Assembly: GCA_028532985.1 (NCBI GenBank)
Contig: JANCIK010000009.1
Location: 744,001 to 808,000 of the forward strand
DNA length: 64,000 nt
Reading direction: 5' to 3'
Source of the DNA: Stropharia rugosoannulata
Lineage: Eukaryota; Basidiomycota; Agaricomycetes; Agaricales; Strophariaceae
In this document: positions 34,652-46,409 of the stretch, piece by piece
Numbering within the stretch: the first letter of the stretch is position 1
Layout of the letters: each line of letters begins with the position of its first letter
The notes under the pieces: generated by a model
What the model was told of the DNA's origin: nothing
Seen by the model: the letters and a program-made list of their open reading frames with translations, nothing else
Databases searched by the model: none
Position numbers and translations under genes: made by a program

Positions 34652-36205
34652 ATGTTCTTCTTTCCCAGTATACGTATATTCGTCACAGCCTGGCTATGCA
34701 GCGTTTGTGCAGTATCAACAGATGTAAATTCTCCAACTGATACGTCTGATGTTGTGGTAAGTCTACTAGCCTTGCCCTCCCATTGTACAACTGAACAAAC
34801 TAATAGCATCCCAGTCTATATCCCTTCCTTCGTTCGCAGTTCTGGGCCAAAACGCAACCTTTAGACAAAACAGCCGTGCGGAGCTTTTTAACCCAACCAA
34901 CACCACCCCTCCGTTCTTCCAGATATTTCACCCAGATTTTCATGCTATACTAGGCAAGGACCCCTGGGTTAGAAGAATAGCCTTCAATGCAACATTTGCT
35001 ACGGGTTTTGCTTACGAAGCCCCTGTCTATAACCCCCCTACAAATGAAGTGTTTTTCGTCAGCGAGGTCTTTCCCCCAGAGAGCAGCTTCAATCATAGCA
35101 ACAGGATCAGCAAGATAAATCTGACTGTTGTTGAAGGAGCCATATCAGAGAAAATTCCCGACATAAATGTTCCGTTCGAAACTGTGAGTGAAAATGCAGC
35201 CAGACTCTATTCATCCTCACTGAAGCCGCGTCTTCCTGTCGAAACTGTAGCTTACTCTTCCGAATACAGTGCAAATTATCAACGGAGGAACTGGTCCTTT
35301 GAACGGATCTCTTCTCCTTGCAACACGGGGACGTGGTAGCCTCCCTGCTTCCCTTGTTCTCCTTAACCCGCTGTCCCCGAATAATGCGACTGTGATACTA
35401 GACAATTTCTTTGGTCGTCAATTCAACTCCTTGAATGACCTCAAAATACATCCCAGTGGAAACATTTTCTTTACTGATGATAAGTATGTATTTTTACTTT
35501 GGGGAAACCTGACTTCTGATCTGCAATTTTCATTGAAGCTTGGGGTTTACGAGTGACCAGAAGCCAGCCCCACTGCTGCCAAATCAGGTCTACATGTTCA
35601 ATCCGCAAACTGGCCTCGTGAAAATGGTAGCCGATGGATTTTCTGTTCCGAACGGAATTGCGTTCGGTCCGGGGGGAACAGTGGCTTATATGTACGTCGT
35701 CATCTATTTTCATGAAGTCGTATTAACAAGAGTTTTATGTTTAATTAGAGGTGACTCTGCTGGCGACCTAGACCCGACTTTGCCTGCCACTGTGTAAGCG
35801 AGTAAATTGTACATTCGGACCTTCTTGTCTCAACCGTTCTTCCTATCAGGTATGCGTATGACGTAGATGCAAAAAGCTTTATGTTCAATAATCGTCGCGT
35901 TTTTGCTTATACCGATGCTGCCGGGCCTGATGGCATTCAAGTTGACACCAACGCCAATGTATATGTCGCTGCCAGTGATGGCGTAGAGGTCAGCCGGTCT
36001 GCGTTTCTCTTTCTAGATAAGTCTTGATGACCGAACATATTTGCAGATCTTCAGGGAGGATGGCGTTCTCTTGGGGAAAGTGTTCATTGGCTCTGTCGTA
36101 GCCAATATGGCATTTGCTGGGGATGGTAGACTTGCCATCCTTGCGAACACAACTGTTTATCTTGCTCAGATTGCTGCTACGAGCGCCCTATTTACATCGG
36201 GGTAG
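34652..36205 (+). CDS. SMP-30/gluconolactonase-type lactonohydrolase, copy 1
   Basis: Seven exons (34652-34756, 34815-35183, 35251-35483, 35539-35691, 35749-35793, 35850-35988, 36047-36205) total 1203 nt, 400 residues. An N-terminal hydrophobic segment suggests secretion. Six-bladed beta-propeller of the SMP-30/gluconolactonase/LRE type with metal-site text: NEVFFVSEVFPPES, GTGPLNGSLLLATRGRG, NSLNDLKIHPSGNIFFTDD (the Asn-Asp metal-binding loop), VPNGIAFGPGG, AGPDGIQVDTNANVYVAASD and KVFIGSVVANMAFAGDGRL. Length fits fungal lactonohydrolases, which hydrolyse aldonate or other lactones. Several N-glycosylation sites are present. Exons, phases and most of the sequence match copy 2. Confidence 0.9.
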
Positions 36206-39200
36206 TAAGGGAGACAAGCACGAAATCCTCTGTCGGCTCTTTTGTATATAAATTCGATGGAATTCATCATGCGGTTATGCACTATTGCGCGCTGCAAACC
36301 TCGACAACTGATGTTCTGACTCCCCTTATTGTGTTTGGCCCGGAGGAAACGTCCGGGAAACGTTGTCCAGCCGAGCATTTTCGTCAATTTTGTCGAAGTC
36401 TTTTTCGAAGACATCGGACCTGAAAGGCCAACGGCAGCTGAAGAGCGCCTCCAGACAATACAATTTCAATGCGCAGCTGTACATTATAACACGAGTTGAA
36501 GAATGTCAGACTAGGGTTGCATGTACACAAGTCAATTTATGCTGTCGTAGCCATGGTCATCGATTATCCCGAGCTACGAGGCTTTCATAGATAACTATCA
36601 CCCTTAAAAAACGCGAAGTGAATTGTTTCTAGTCACTCGTATCGAGGTGAGTGTATGACAGACAAATCCTTGATTAATGAACGATAAGTGCGCTCTGACA
36701 GGTTTGACAGATGCACAACCAAGACACTTACAGTTGCCGTACTGGAATTACATACTTGGATTGGTGGTAACTTCATCTCATAACAACAACATTGGAAATA
36801 CTATACCTTCAGCCAACTAATCTATCATAGATGTTTAGAGCAATGTTACGAAAAGGAGAGTCAGTTGCTTCACTGAGAAGGGATCATAGGGCGCCTGATG
36901 ATGCCGGTGCCCGAGATGTCCTGGTGCACATGGGGTCACGTAGATCTTCTGAAGAAGATTGTACGTATAGCAGGAATAACAGGCAGATGCAACTTCGACG
37001 TGCCAGGGTCTAAACTAACATGATAACCGGGGATCCTCAGCCATTCAACTGGTATAGAGAGAGATAAGGCGAGATGTGTACAGTGCCGGGACTATTTTCT
37101 CCGTAGCTCGAAGTGCCCTCGATAGCTGTCCGGAAGATCTGCCAGGATACCGTTTCTCTATGCTCCGCCTATCTCTGGGTACGAGCGTTCAGCGCCAAAC
37201 ACGATAGCAACTACTACTTGCTTGACAGAAGTAGATGCAACGGTGGACGCCTTGTCCGAACTTTCAAGTTCAGGATAAATATAAACCCCAAAATGACATT
37301 TTGTGTGATGTGTTGATGAGCTAAAAATAGACATGTCCTGCGAGTCTACTACCGTCAATATAGTACTTGAGCCGACATACGATGTATGGAGTATAGTCTC
37401 TGTTTCTTATTGGTAGTTACATTGGAAAACCACCAGGAAATAAAATAATACCGATACGATACATGAAGCACAAGTTTTTAATGCCGCGAATTGAAGCAAA
37501 ACATTTCGCTATTACCCCCACACATGGAATTGGCGTACATTAAAAGTCTCTTCCAGATCAAAAACAACATATCTTTTCTCTTAACCAACAGTCTAAACTA
37601 TAAGACCTCACAAGCTGTTACTGTCACCAATAAAAAAAATTAAGCCTTTATTGAAGCTAGTACCATTTTGCCTGTGCTCATCCTTATCCTCAGGTATTGA
37701 CCAGGCTGTATACTATGCTCTCTAATAAGAGTGCATAAACTAACCATTTTTGGGTCAAAGCATATAGCCATACATATTGATGATCATTCAAGAGAGCGCA
37801 GATCGCGCTCTTCCACCGGATAAGTGCTTCTAAGTATCCTACACCGCCTTGTAAACCAACCCACTCTTGAATTAGAAATGCAAGCGTTTTGGGCAACAAT
37901 TAGAGATCGACCCAGCTATATTGCTTTATTTTGTGCCTATCATTAGAAGGAGAATGACACCATGACCGGGCGAAGAGGAAGTGTGCAGATCCCGCAAGGT
38001 CCGAATCGCCATCCAAACCACCGACCATACCGCAGATGCGCGAAAAATGCCACTGACTTACCTTCATCTTTCCCCGACGGGAGAACACAAAGCACAAACA
38101 GCTTCCGGGGTGAATAACGCCGAACGTCTACATGTAGGTTGGATGATGCAAACGTAGACAAGGCACTATGCATGACTGAAATTAGGTCAATCAATGGCGC
38201 ATGAGCGCTCCTCGAGCGTAGGTTGTCGTCTGATAATGAGATTGCCTTACCTATCAGGCAGTAATGTGTCGTCATTGGTTTTTCTACTGACACATAATAG
38301 ACAAGCTTCAGACTCTAAGATAGACTGTAGATCGGGCGATCAAATTGAACTTGAAGTAAAAATCGACTATGCCTGTGATTATGCAACGATTGCTGTCGGG
38401 ATCTCAAAGCTTAGTTCTGTTATGAGCACCTGCCTTGCTGAGGCTACACCGCTTCTTGTTAAAACTAAGAGAATACCACAGCATTCTCTGTAACTGGTGC
38501 TCATGGATCGTTCGAAACACTGTATCACAAAGCCATATTTACATGCAGTAGATCCAAGCAGAATTTAAAAAATGAGTATGATCCCCTACTATGTGAACGT
38601 GAGGTACGGGTAATGCTTTGTTTGTAGATGACGCAGAGCGTCAGATGTCAAGCCTCAAACTGCACGCTATGGTACAGCGGCGCCGACTGTCTCACGCGAT
38701 AAGGCAATTGCAGATCCTTCGAAGAAAGATTGCCGCTAGATTGACTCCGACGCCTAATTAGGACTGCTCCACATAGGAAGTATGGTAAACACCCCATAGG
38801 CGCCGCAGATGAAGCCCTAAATCAACACCTTCACTGACCGTGAGCAAGTGTGCCTCGAATAATAAAGATTTACCAAGACCAGTCATACTTGCTGTAGATA
38901 TCTACAGACTGGAAATCGACTTCCTGATTGACGTTGGATTATGCGTCCTGAGTGGCAAGGAGAATCTAAATGATGATACTGGATCGTGTTAGCGTCTTCG
39001 AGTCAAGATAGAAGCTCACGTACTACGCAGACAGTACATTGTACTTTTCAACCTTCTGCGGCGGCAGAGCGCAGATGGCCTCGGTACCTTGCAGTGGGGC
39101 AATTGCGTTAAGCAAGGTATATAAATGTCATATGAGGCGGATAGTATTCTAAGCGTATGTAATTCTCCACAACGAAGGAGAATACAAAGACCTTAAGTTA

Positions 39201-40056
39201 TGTAAGACATACAATAAGACTGACACGCGTCCGGTCAGGAGGTCAGTGCTGTATCATAAGTCCGGGGAGGTAGGACAGCGAATGGGAGGTAGTACGCTCT
39301 TCTCTGTGTCAATAACGTTACACCCGCCCTATCACCTGTGGATTACTGAGTGAGCTTCAGGTAGATAAGGACATCTGATCTAGTAGAACCAGAACCTGTG
39401 CAACGTGCATTCCTGCTTGCAGACTGCGAGTCCTCATTCTATTACATCAGTGGTGTTTCGTTCTTCGCACACACTAACTTCCTGAATCTGTGCAAAACAA
39501 ATGCAGACAGCGGAACAAGAGTTTAAGGAACTGAAGAACTATACTAAATACAGAGATAGATAACAGAGCAACACGTATATATGCAAGGTTAAGCTGCATT
39601 CTTGACTCTAATAGCAGACTCAGGCTTTGGAAATACTACTTGAGGCATGTAGATGGCTATTTTTAGAATTCCATCCCACTTTGGCCAGTCCATCATACAT
39701 CCAATATTGACCAGATCGCTGAGTCGTTTTAATTCAGAAGGGACGAGAAAGGAAGCATAGTGTGTGAATGTGCGAGGTTGATGGGATGTGCAATGGTGAC
39801 TGCCTGCCAAATGAAACGTTGCAGGCGTATCGCCTTGCGTAGCGACTGCTCCAACAGGCAAGCACCGCCCCGATGATCACCATCACATCATGTCGTCAAA
39901 ATTTACATGCCGAGATATTCTGGGACTTCGCATATAAGACTCACCATTGGAGAGCAGAATCTTCACCCTGCGGTCACCACTTACTTGCCTTCTTCGCTTT
40001 CGTTCTCAGTCCTCGCAAACCTACTGTATCATCTTTCTCAGCACCTGAAGCTCAAC
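36206..40056. other. 3.9-kb gene-poor stretch
   Basis: No supported gene. The best open frame, 39589-39861 (-), ends in a possible coding-like stretch (DLVNIGCMMDWPKWDGIL) but has no splice partner I trust. A CATATAAG element at about 39930 may serve the downstream Kre9-like gene. Confidence 0.5.
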
Positions 40057-40615
40057 ATGCAATTCATCTCAACCGTCGTCATCACTTTCCTTACTCTGCT
40101 CTCTGTCGCTTTCGCGGCACCAATTCTGGTCGAACGCGACGTGTTCGTGCCCCCCGTACTAGAACCCAACTCACACTCCGTCTGGAAGATCGGGTCGACG
40201 CAGGTCGTCACCTGGTGCGTGTACTGCGGCAATACTCGACGTGCAGACACTTACACATTGCTCTATAAACAGGGATGTTTCAAGCCCACCGGATGAGATC
40301 ACAAACAACGAGGCACAAGTTATTCTTGTTACCAATGGGCGTCTTGACATGGGTACGTCTGTTGGGTCAAGTGAAGAGCGGCATCGATCTAACCTTTGAA
40401 ATCGCTTCTTCCAGAGCACCCTCTTGCAAAAGGCATAAATGTACTTAAAGGCAAGGCAACCGTTAAAGTGCCTAACGTGAAGCCAGGAAACGATTATCAA
40501 ATTCTCGGTATGTCTTTCCTTCTTTTTTTTTTTGCCTTTAGCGCAGGTCACTGAGTAATGAGTAGTATTCGGAGACTCAGGTAACACCGGCGAGTTCTTC
40601 ACCATTACGAAATAA
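40057..40615 (+). CDS. Small secreted Kre9/KNH-like Ig-fold protein, copy 1
   Basis: Four exons (40057-40214, 40273-40352, 40415-40507, 40566-40615) total 381 nt, 126 residues. The signal peptide is MQFISTVVITFLTLLSVAFA. The mature protein is one Kre9/KNH-like N-terminal Ig-type domain: PVLEPNSHSVWKIGSTQVVT followed by WDVSSPPDEITN, VILVTNGRLD, VPNVKPGNDYQILVFGDSGN and TGEFFTITK. In yeast, Kre9/Knh1 act in beta-1,6-glucan assembly; basidiomycetes have many short secreted members of unknown role. This copy stops right after the domain, with no Ser/Thr stalk and no GPI signal, so it should be soluble. Confidence 0.9.
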
Positions 40616-41375
40616 ATTCTCGAGCTCCATCTGGCTTCCTTCATGCCCTCACAAAACGCATTCATGACTCCAATGCCTGAACTCTAATGGACTTACCGAA
40701 CTCTGCATTGTATCATACCGCACGTGTACTACCATCATCTATACATTCGGACTTGAACTTTCAATGTTTTGGTTTCTTGCCTAGATTACCTTCTTACATC
40801 TAATTCTTTGTACTTTGTTCGATTGTACCAGCCCTTGTATGTCAACATAATTGTCGTTACATAGCCGCAATTCCATAGCTTTTGTGTCCGGCGTCACTGC
40901 GACGCTACCTACACAGACAATTTTGGAGCGATAGGCAATCTTCTTTTCGATCATGTATATGTTATGCGTGTTCCACACGATGGTGAGCTGTCGCGCTTCA
41001 TGCATCATGATTGACTGACCCATAGTAGGGGTTGGTCTTATTTATTATTCAATTGCCGATGTTTCAGCCAAAGATTCTCGAATTCTTGACTTCACCCTAA
41101 GGGAATGACTATCAGGTATAAAAAAACATTGCTGGTTTCCTAAGCTGCTCGGACAAGGCTGATAGGAGAGATTGACATAGATATGGAATTCCGTAGGCAG
41201 AAACAGACCGGGTCGGGAGTCAACGTTTAACGCTCTTTGCCGCTCGGCTTTGTTCGGCATCTACCCTTTCCCCGGATGATACCGTGCCGGCAAGGCCGAA
41301 AATAACTGGGCGAGATCCTGCAGTTGGTTTAAAGAGTTGACCTACTAAGTGAGCTGTAAGAAAACCGACGAGTAA
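40616..41375. other. Intergenic between convergent genes
   Basis: No gene supported; small frames at 40781-41023 and 41045-41260 (-) have no domains. Confidence 0.5.
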
Positions 41376-43010
41376 TTACTCTGGAGTATATACAGGAGGT
41401 AGGATACGAACTACTTCTTGTTCATCATCCAGACCCATTTCCTCTACCATCCGAAGCCCGCTATCCTCCTCCTGAATTTCACCTGAATGGACGTCCCTTC
41501 TTCTAGTTCCTCCAGGACCACGGACTTCCCCCTCGTCTTCAGGAACGTTCTGACTCTGAGAAGGTGCACTAGTGGAAATGGTAACCTCTGAACGCCGCTG
41601 TTTAGATGGGGGAACCATGTACGTGTCAGAGACGGGAAGATGTGTAGGCACGACGCCCTTTTGACGAGGTCCTGCAGGAACTTGATAAATGATTTCTTCG
41701 GCATTCACTTCGGGAGAAACACTGGATTTAAACGCCTCTATTGCAGCATCGTTAGGTGTAATTTTAAGTAACCTTCGTCGTCTCCACCATATCAGACCGA
41801 CTGTGAAGCACGACGTTGAGACAACCACAAGGATAATCACAATGACGCTTTTGTGGTTAAGTGCGGCTTTGTGTCCCCCAGATGCAGTGGTCGGCAAAGA
41901 AGTGTTAGAAGAAAATGAGGTTTGACTGTGTGGAGTTGAAGGAAATGAGATGGTAGTACCAGTAGCCTCACTTGGAGCAACAGCACCAATTGTATTCAGT
42001 GCTGGGGCTGATCCATCACCGATCATAAATGAGTGGAGTGTTAGCGGTGTGCGGCTCGAAGTCTTGTTATTTGGTTTATACGCCACTTTAATGACATGTG
42101 GAATGGTGATATTTAGTTCAGTAATCTGGAAGATTACTCTGAGCGGGCTAGTGGGCAAGAGCGTGGAGCTATTGGCATCGTGACCTTGTAGGGCAATTGA
42201 AGTTGCTGGTGTGCCGTCAAGCGTTACAGAAATACTTGCGTCTGCTCCAACACCTGACCAACCAACCCAAGTAATGGATGTTCCTAATTTAAAAAAAAAA
42301 TACAGATGAGTCTCGCGCAACCCCATGAGAATAGAGAGCGCGGCACCCAAGAAGACATATTCCACAGACGTTTCAAAATCATAGTGACTTGCCGATCCCC
42401 TCGTCTCAATGCCGGTTTCAGACACGAACCAATTATCATTGGAGGGTTTGTACTGTATGGTAGAGTTGTCGTACCCCACAGAGATGTAACGGTATATCTG
42501 AGTTGGGGTAAAGAACGACGGGGTGTACTCCAGATAATCAAACAAAATGAAAATATTTTCATCAGGTATGGAGGTTAACATGATGATATTTTCTTGAACC
42601 TGTGGCAGATTGCTGGTGCTACAGATAGCGACGCTTCCAACCTGGTCAAGTGGTGCTAATGAGATAGAAGTTTGAATAGGAGATCCGTTGACTGTGCAGA
42701 ACCACGATGGCGACATCATTGCGCGTTGAATGCTGTCCGGTGTCATGATAGCATACAAAGCAACAGATGTCCCTGTAGAACATATAGCATAGTAGTAAGC
42801 ACGCATACCGGAAATTGGCATTCACTGACCATTGAAGGAGAATGTAAGAGTGGCATTGTTAATTATATCTGAGGCGTTGCGAAGTGTATTTCCAATGCTT
42901 TGGGTGACTCCTTGATACTGTGTTCCAAGGCCTTTGGGATCCACGGCCGTCCAATTTCCTTCGTACTTTATAACAGAATCAGCATCGTCGATTATGACAC
43001 TGACAGGCAT
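41376..43010 (-). CDS. Single-pass membrane protein with two beta-sandwich-like ectodomains
   Basis: Three exons (42830-43010, 42347-42772, 41376-42283) total 1515 nt, 504 residues. It is a common agaricomycete architecture without an assigned function. Two related ectodomain modules each carry an NGTSV/GTSIT motif followed by aromatic residues (NGTSVALYAIM and FLGTSITWVGWSGVGADASI), with D-D-x-D-S-x-I-x-Y near the start (IIDDADSVIKYEGNW). Then come a Ser/Thr-rich stalk, one helix (SVIVIILVVVSTSCFTVGLI), a basic stop-transfer WWRRRR and an acidic cytosolic tail of about 130 residues ending VVRILPPVYTPE. No N-terminal signal peptide is evident. A surface sensor or adhesin role is only a guess. 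Confidence 0.8.
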
Positions 43011-43454
43011 GCTACTAGAGGACCAGTGGACTGAGGGCGACTCTTCTTCCGACGGCGCGGCTTCTCAATCAGAGAGGTATCGAAGACCAAGTTGTGAGTG
43101 GGACGCAACATACGCACGATTTATTACTTGAACATAATTCATTTTACATGGAGCAGGGGCTTTCCAACCGCAGATAGAGAGAGACCGATCAAATTTATGG
43201 TTGAGTAAAAGAATGGACATTTGTTCAACGGTTTAAGTTGGTAAGTAATTTCTTTGTGGCTCAAACGCCAAGACTAGTACCCCAAGGCCGGGTTTACACA
43301 ATACTGACGGCTTCGTCGTCTGGAAAGCGAACCTGAAGTTCTTTGAATGATGAATGATACACGATCATCGATCATCTCCTACCTAGTTACGAACGACTGG
43401 ATATAAGATGTCAAGTCATTTCCACAAAGTAGCACAGAAAAATGAATAATAGTT
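43011..43454. other. Intergenic
   Basis: No gene seen. The left border of the HUA1 duplication is near 43455. Confidence 0.5.
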
Positions 43455-44072
43455 GATGTTGGGAGGTACTGTACACACAACTCGAAAGTTCATACACACA
43501 ACTATAATACGAGTATAGAAAGGTCTATATATGCATTCAACACATTACGCCGTTTTTGAGATTAACCAGGAACTCCCATCGAAATTTACACTGAGTCACC
43601 GCAACGTCGGCACTTTAGAACACCCTTCCGATACCGCCACATACTTCGCACGCCATGCGATCCAATAAAAGGAAGCTCACGTTCCCCGTCCCCTCGCACC
43701 ACAGCCTGCCGCCAATGCGCGGATCCAAGTGCACCGCGCGGCCGCCCATGTTCGGCGGCGGGCGGCGCGCTGCGGAAGCCCCCGCGCTAGTTGGGCATGT
43801 ATCCGCCGTACGCGTAGTGCGGTTCGGGCGGGGAGCGGGAGAATGCAAGCGGGATGGGCGGTGGGACTGCCGGGGGTGTACGCAGCGGCCTTTGGAACTT
43901 CGGGTTAGGCGCCGTGCGGTTGGCGACGGTCGAGGAAGAGGCGGGGGATGAGGAGGGAGACGAGAACGAGTACGCGAGTGGGCCAGAAAAAGGTTTTGCG
44001 TATTTTTTCCAACAGCGCTTGCGGGGGCGCGTGCTTGCACCATCTTGTAAAGTAGCTGATAGAATTTCTACT
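43455..44072 (-). pseudogene. HUA1 pseudogene, internally deleted duplicate
   Basis: Duplicate of the 3' part and 3' flank of the HUA1 homologue at 46.4-47.9 kb (compare 46252-46860). Near 44025-44040 the copy jumps from exon 2 (KRCWKKYAKPFSGP) to mid exon 1 (LQDGAST), so about 900 nt, including the intron and the first zinc-finger Cys pair, are gone. A stop replaces a Tyr codon after YGGY (TAC to TAG). Frame then shifts, and a 13-residue deletion before DPRIGG removes a Gly/Pro loop. The third CxxC pair is broken (CWRC became WC). Only the end (CEVCGGIGRVF) is preserved. The following 44073-44397 shows nothing recognisable. Confidence 0.85.
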
Positions 44073-44397
44073 TGACAGAATTGTTTGCGCCTTGGCTTAA
44101 TAAAACTTAAAATTTAGAAGCTCATAAACCACAGGATGCTATTCCAAAAAAAATAAACAATCACCGCCGCGTGAGTGTAGTACAAAGTTAAAAACATCTG
44201 ATTTTTTTACTACATTTCCTATCTCATGACTAGTACCCGCACGTTATTCCAGCCTTTAATCAATTTGTGTAGTAGCTGATCCTTTCAGAGCGTGGTTGTA
44301 AAGCACGTGGGATTCTGAATGGCAAACCTAAATAATATCAAGGCAAATGGAAAGAAAATTAGGAACGGGAACCATATGTTTAAAAACTGCTGGTATC

Positions 44398-44953
44398 TTA
44401 CGTTCCGCAAGGTCCTGCTACACCAAACATGGTTGGAGCTCCGGTCCCTTGTGACAAAATTTGCGACGGCTCAATTGTATTTTTGAGGAAGCACCTAGTC
44501 AAGTTTGATCCGGGTGCAAAGTCCATAGGAAAATATGTCCAAGCTACACAATCCGCAACTGGACAATTTCAAATGCAAGGTAATTGATGCAAGGTCAGAT
44601 TGGGACTGTAACTGGATAAAGAAGTCTGCAGCACTTGAAATGTACTTACTGGAATCACATGTCTGTAAACAGCCCAACATGGATATGTTGTCTACTTGTT
44701 GGAACTGTATCAACAATGTTAATAAAGAATGTCGGATAACTCATTATTGAGATAGACTTACATCGCCAACATTGAACATATCCATACCGGAATAAATGGC
44801 CCAGGTTTTAGCACCTGGAGTCGTTGACACTATTGGCGACGGTTCCGCTCTAGTGACGGTGGGCGTTACTGAAGTTACTGAAGAGGGTGTCGTTAAAGCC
44901 GCTACCGAAATCGCTAAGAGACCCGAAAGCAGGAATTGAGATACAATATGCAT
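44398..44953 (-). CDS. Small secreted PAN/apple-like domain protein
   Basis: Three exons (44762-44953, 44650-44704, 44398-44558) total 408 nt, 135 residues. It is easy to miss because two of the exons are short and the joined frame is not open in genomic DNA. Signal peptide, residues 1-19, is followed by a Thr/Ser-rich stretch. A PAN/apple-like module follows: WAIYSGMDMFNVGDFQQVDN, then SMLGCLQTCDS, ADCVAWTYF and TRCFLKNTIEP, which gives the usual Cys spacing and an aromatic after C-V-A. The end is FGVAGPCGT. PAN domains bind protein or carbohydrate; in fungi, small secreted ones are common and uncharacterised. The longer in-frame start upstream at 45019 is not needed. Confidence 0.8.
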
Positions 44954-45797
44954 GGTGAAATTCTGATTGTCGGGGGCTTGAAGAGGCTGTAAAGCTAAGG
45001 AAGTGGATGGACATACCACATTGTTTTATATCCATGCGTAAGATCTTGTAAATATAGTAACAAACCAAACTACAACGTCAAGAGAAACTCCGACTCTGCA
45101 CATATTTTCTCTCAAGGACTGTATAGCACTGTAGTAGCCCATTTTTACAAGGTATACAACTGAATTAATAAGACAAATTTGAATCTGTGCCTAGACGTTA
45201 AATCAAGAAAATTGTTACTGCAACACACGTTTTGTCAAAAAAAAACATCGCTTTTCTCGAGACATGGAATAGTAGTAGCCTGATTCTGTACACTTCGTCT
45301 CAGTACTATGCTTCTCCTGAGCCCAAGACATGGGATCATCTTTAATTTACTGGAAGCTTGTAGACTGTATAGCACATGAGAATATATATATCTGAACATA
45401 TCTTGACAGCTTCAATGATAAAGTCTAGGACATATGTATGTAGTGTAGATGGGCCGGGTGATTTTACCGTGCCTGCTGCGGTTTGCTGGCAGCTGCAGTA
45501 TGCGCAGTTTGAGCGCTAGTAGGCAAGCTCTAACGGACAGATAACTTGTGTACGGATTCTCCATGGGTCTGACCGTCTCAATACATTCAAATCTGAAGTT
45601 TGTGACGTTTGAAGTGTGAGTAACGACAGACTTCAGGCATCATAGTCAGGCCGGTCTTCGGTCTATTAAGTGCCTTGATTTGTTCCAAGAAATTTCTAGG
45701 ACTCCATAGTCATGAGGGGGCCTGTTACACAACTGTTATGCGCGAAACCAGTCCAAAGTAGTCCATAATTCCTCGACCGTATCTTCCTCGCTCATGA
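44954..45797. other. Intergenic
   Basis: No gene seen. Confidence 0.5.
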
Positions 45798-46239
45798 TCA
45801 GGTGCCGTCGAACTCGAAATCAGATCCATCAAAAGCCACTTTGACAAGTAGCTTCAAGCCCGCTCCGATCCTCCGTAAGTTATTCACGCGCACCACACCT
45901 CCCTCCGTGCACAGAATTTTATCCATGCGCCGAATCGGGAAGTAGCTGTCTGGCTGCCAGGTGCCCCACGTATAGCCCGCGCCATGAGTCAGGACGGGGA
46001 CAACGGCCGCTCTGGTCTTCTTATCCTTTCTGGAGAAATATCCCGGCTCTTTCCTCGGCATCTTGTACGTCCCACCCCTCGTCCTGCTCGCCAACGCGTA
46101 GAGCTTGAGCTTCCTATGCGTCGAGCAGCCCGAAGCGCGCAGGAAGGTCCGTTACATCTACGGGGCCGATGGGGTTCATGTCTCCAGCAACAAGGCCTGG
46201 CACAATGTCTAATTCTGCAAGTTCGCTTTCTGCAGTCAT
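45798..46239 (-). pseudogene. Truncated endonuclease/exonuclease/phosphatase-fold remnant
   Basis: Reads like the C-terminal part of a TDP2-type member of the EEP superfamily. One frame has ELDIVPGLVAGDMNPIGPVD and ARFGLLDA, then a stop. A second frame resumes with GAGYTWGTWQPDSYFPIRRM, DKILC and LRRIGAGLKLL. The GDMN, GYTWG and RMDK-type motifs in this order fit the fold. The N-terminal two thirds are missing, the two parts are out of frame, and the final Ser-Asp-His motif is absent. It abuts the left edge of the HUA1 flank that was duplicated, so truncation may be tied to that rearrangement. Assignment from motifs only. Confidence 0.5.
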
Positions 46240-46409
46240 TAGACGTCTCAGTTGGGAAGATACTGTACACACAACAATGAACTTGAAAGCCTATACACAC
46301 ACCTGTAATACAAGTATAGAAGAGTCCATACATTCAACATATTACGCCGTCTTGTAGATTAACCAGGAATTCCCACCGAAATTTACACTGTCACGGCGAA
46401 GTCGGCACT

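Noticed and set aside
43615..44043. Apparent 142-codon gene on the minus strand
   Set aside because: It is the HUA1 pseudogene read in mixed frames; the Arg/Pro-rich part is an out-of-frame reading of HUA1 exon 2.
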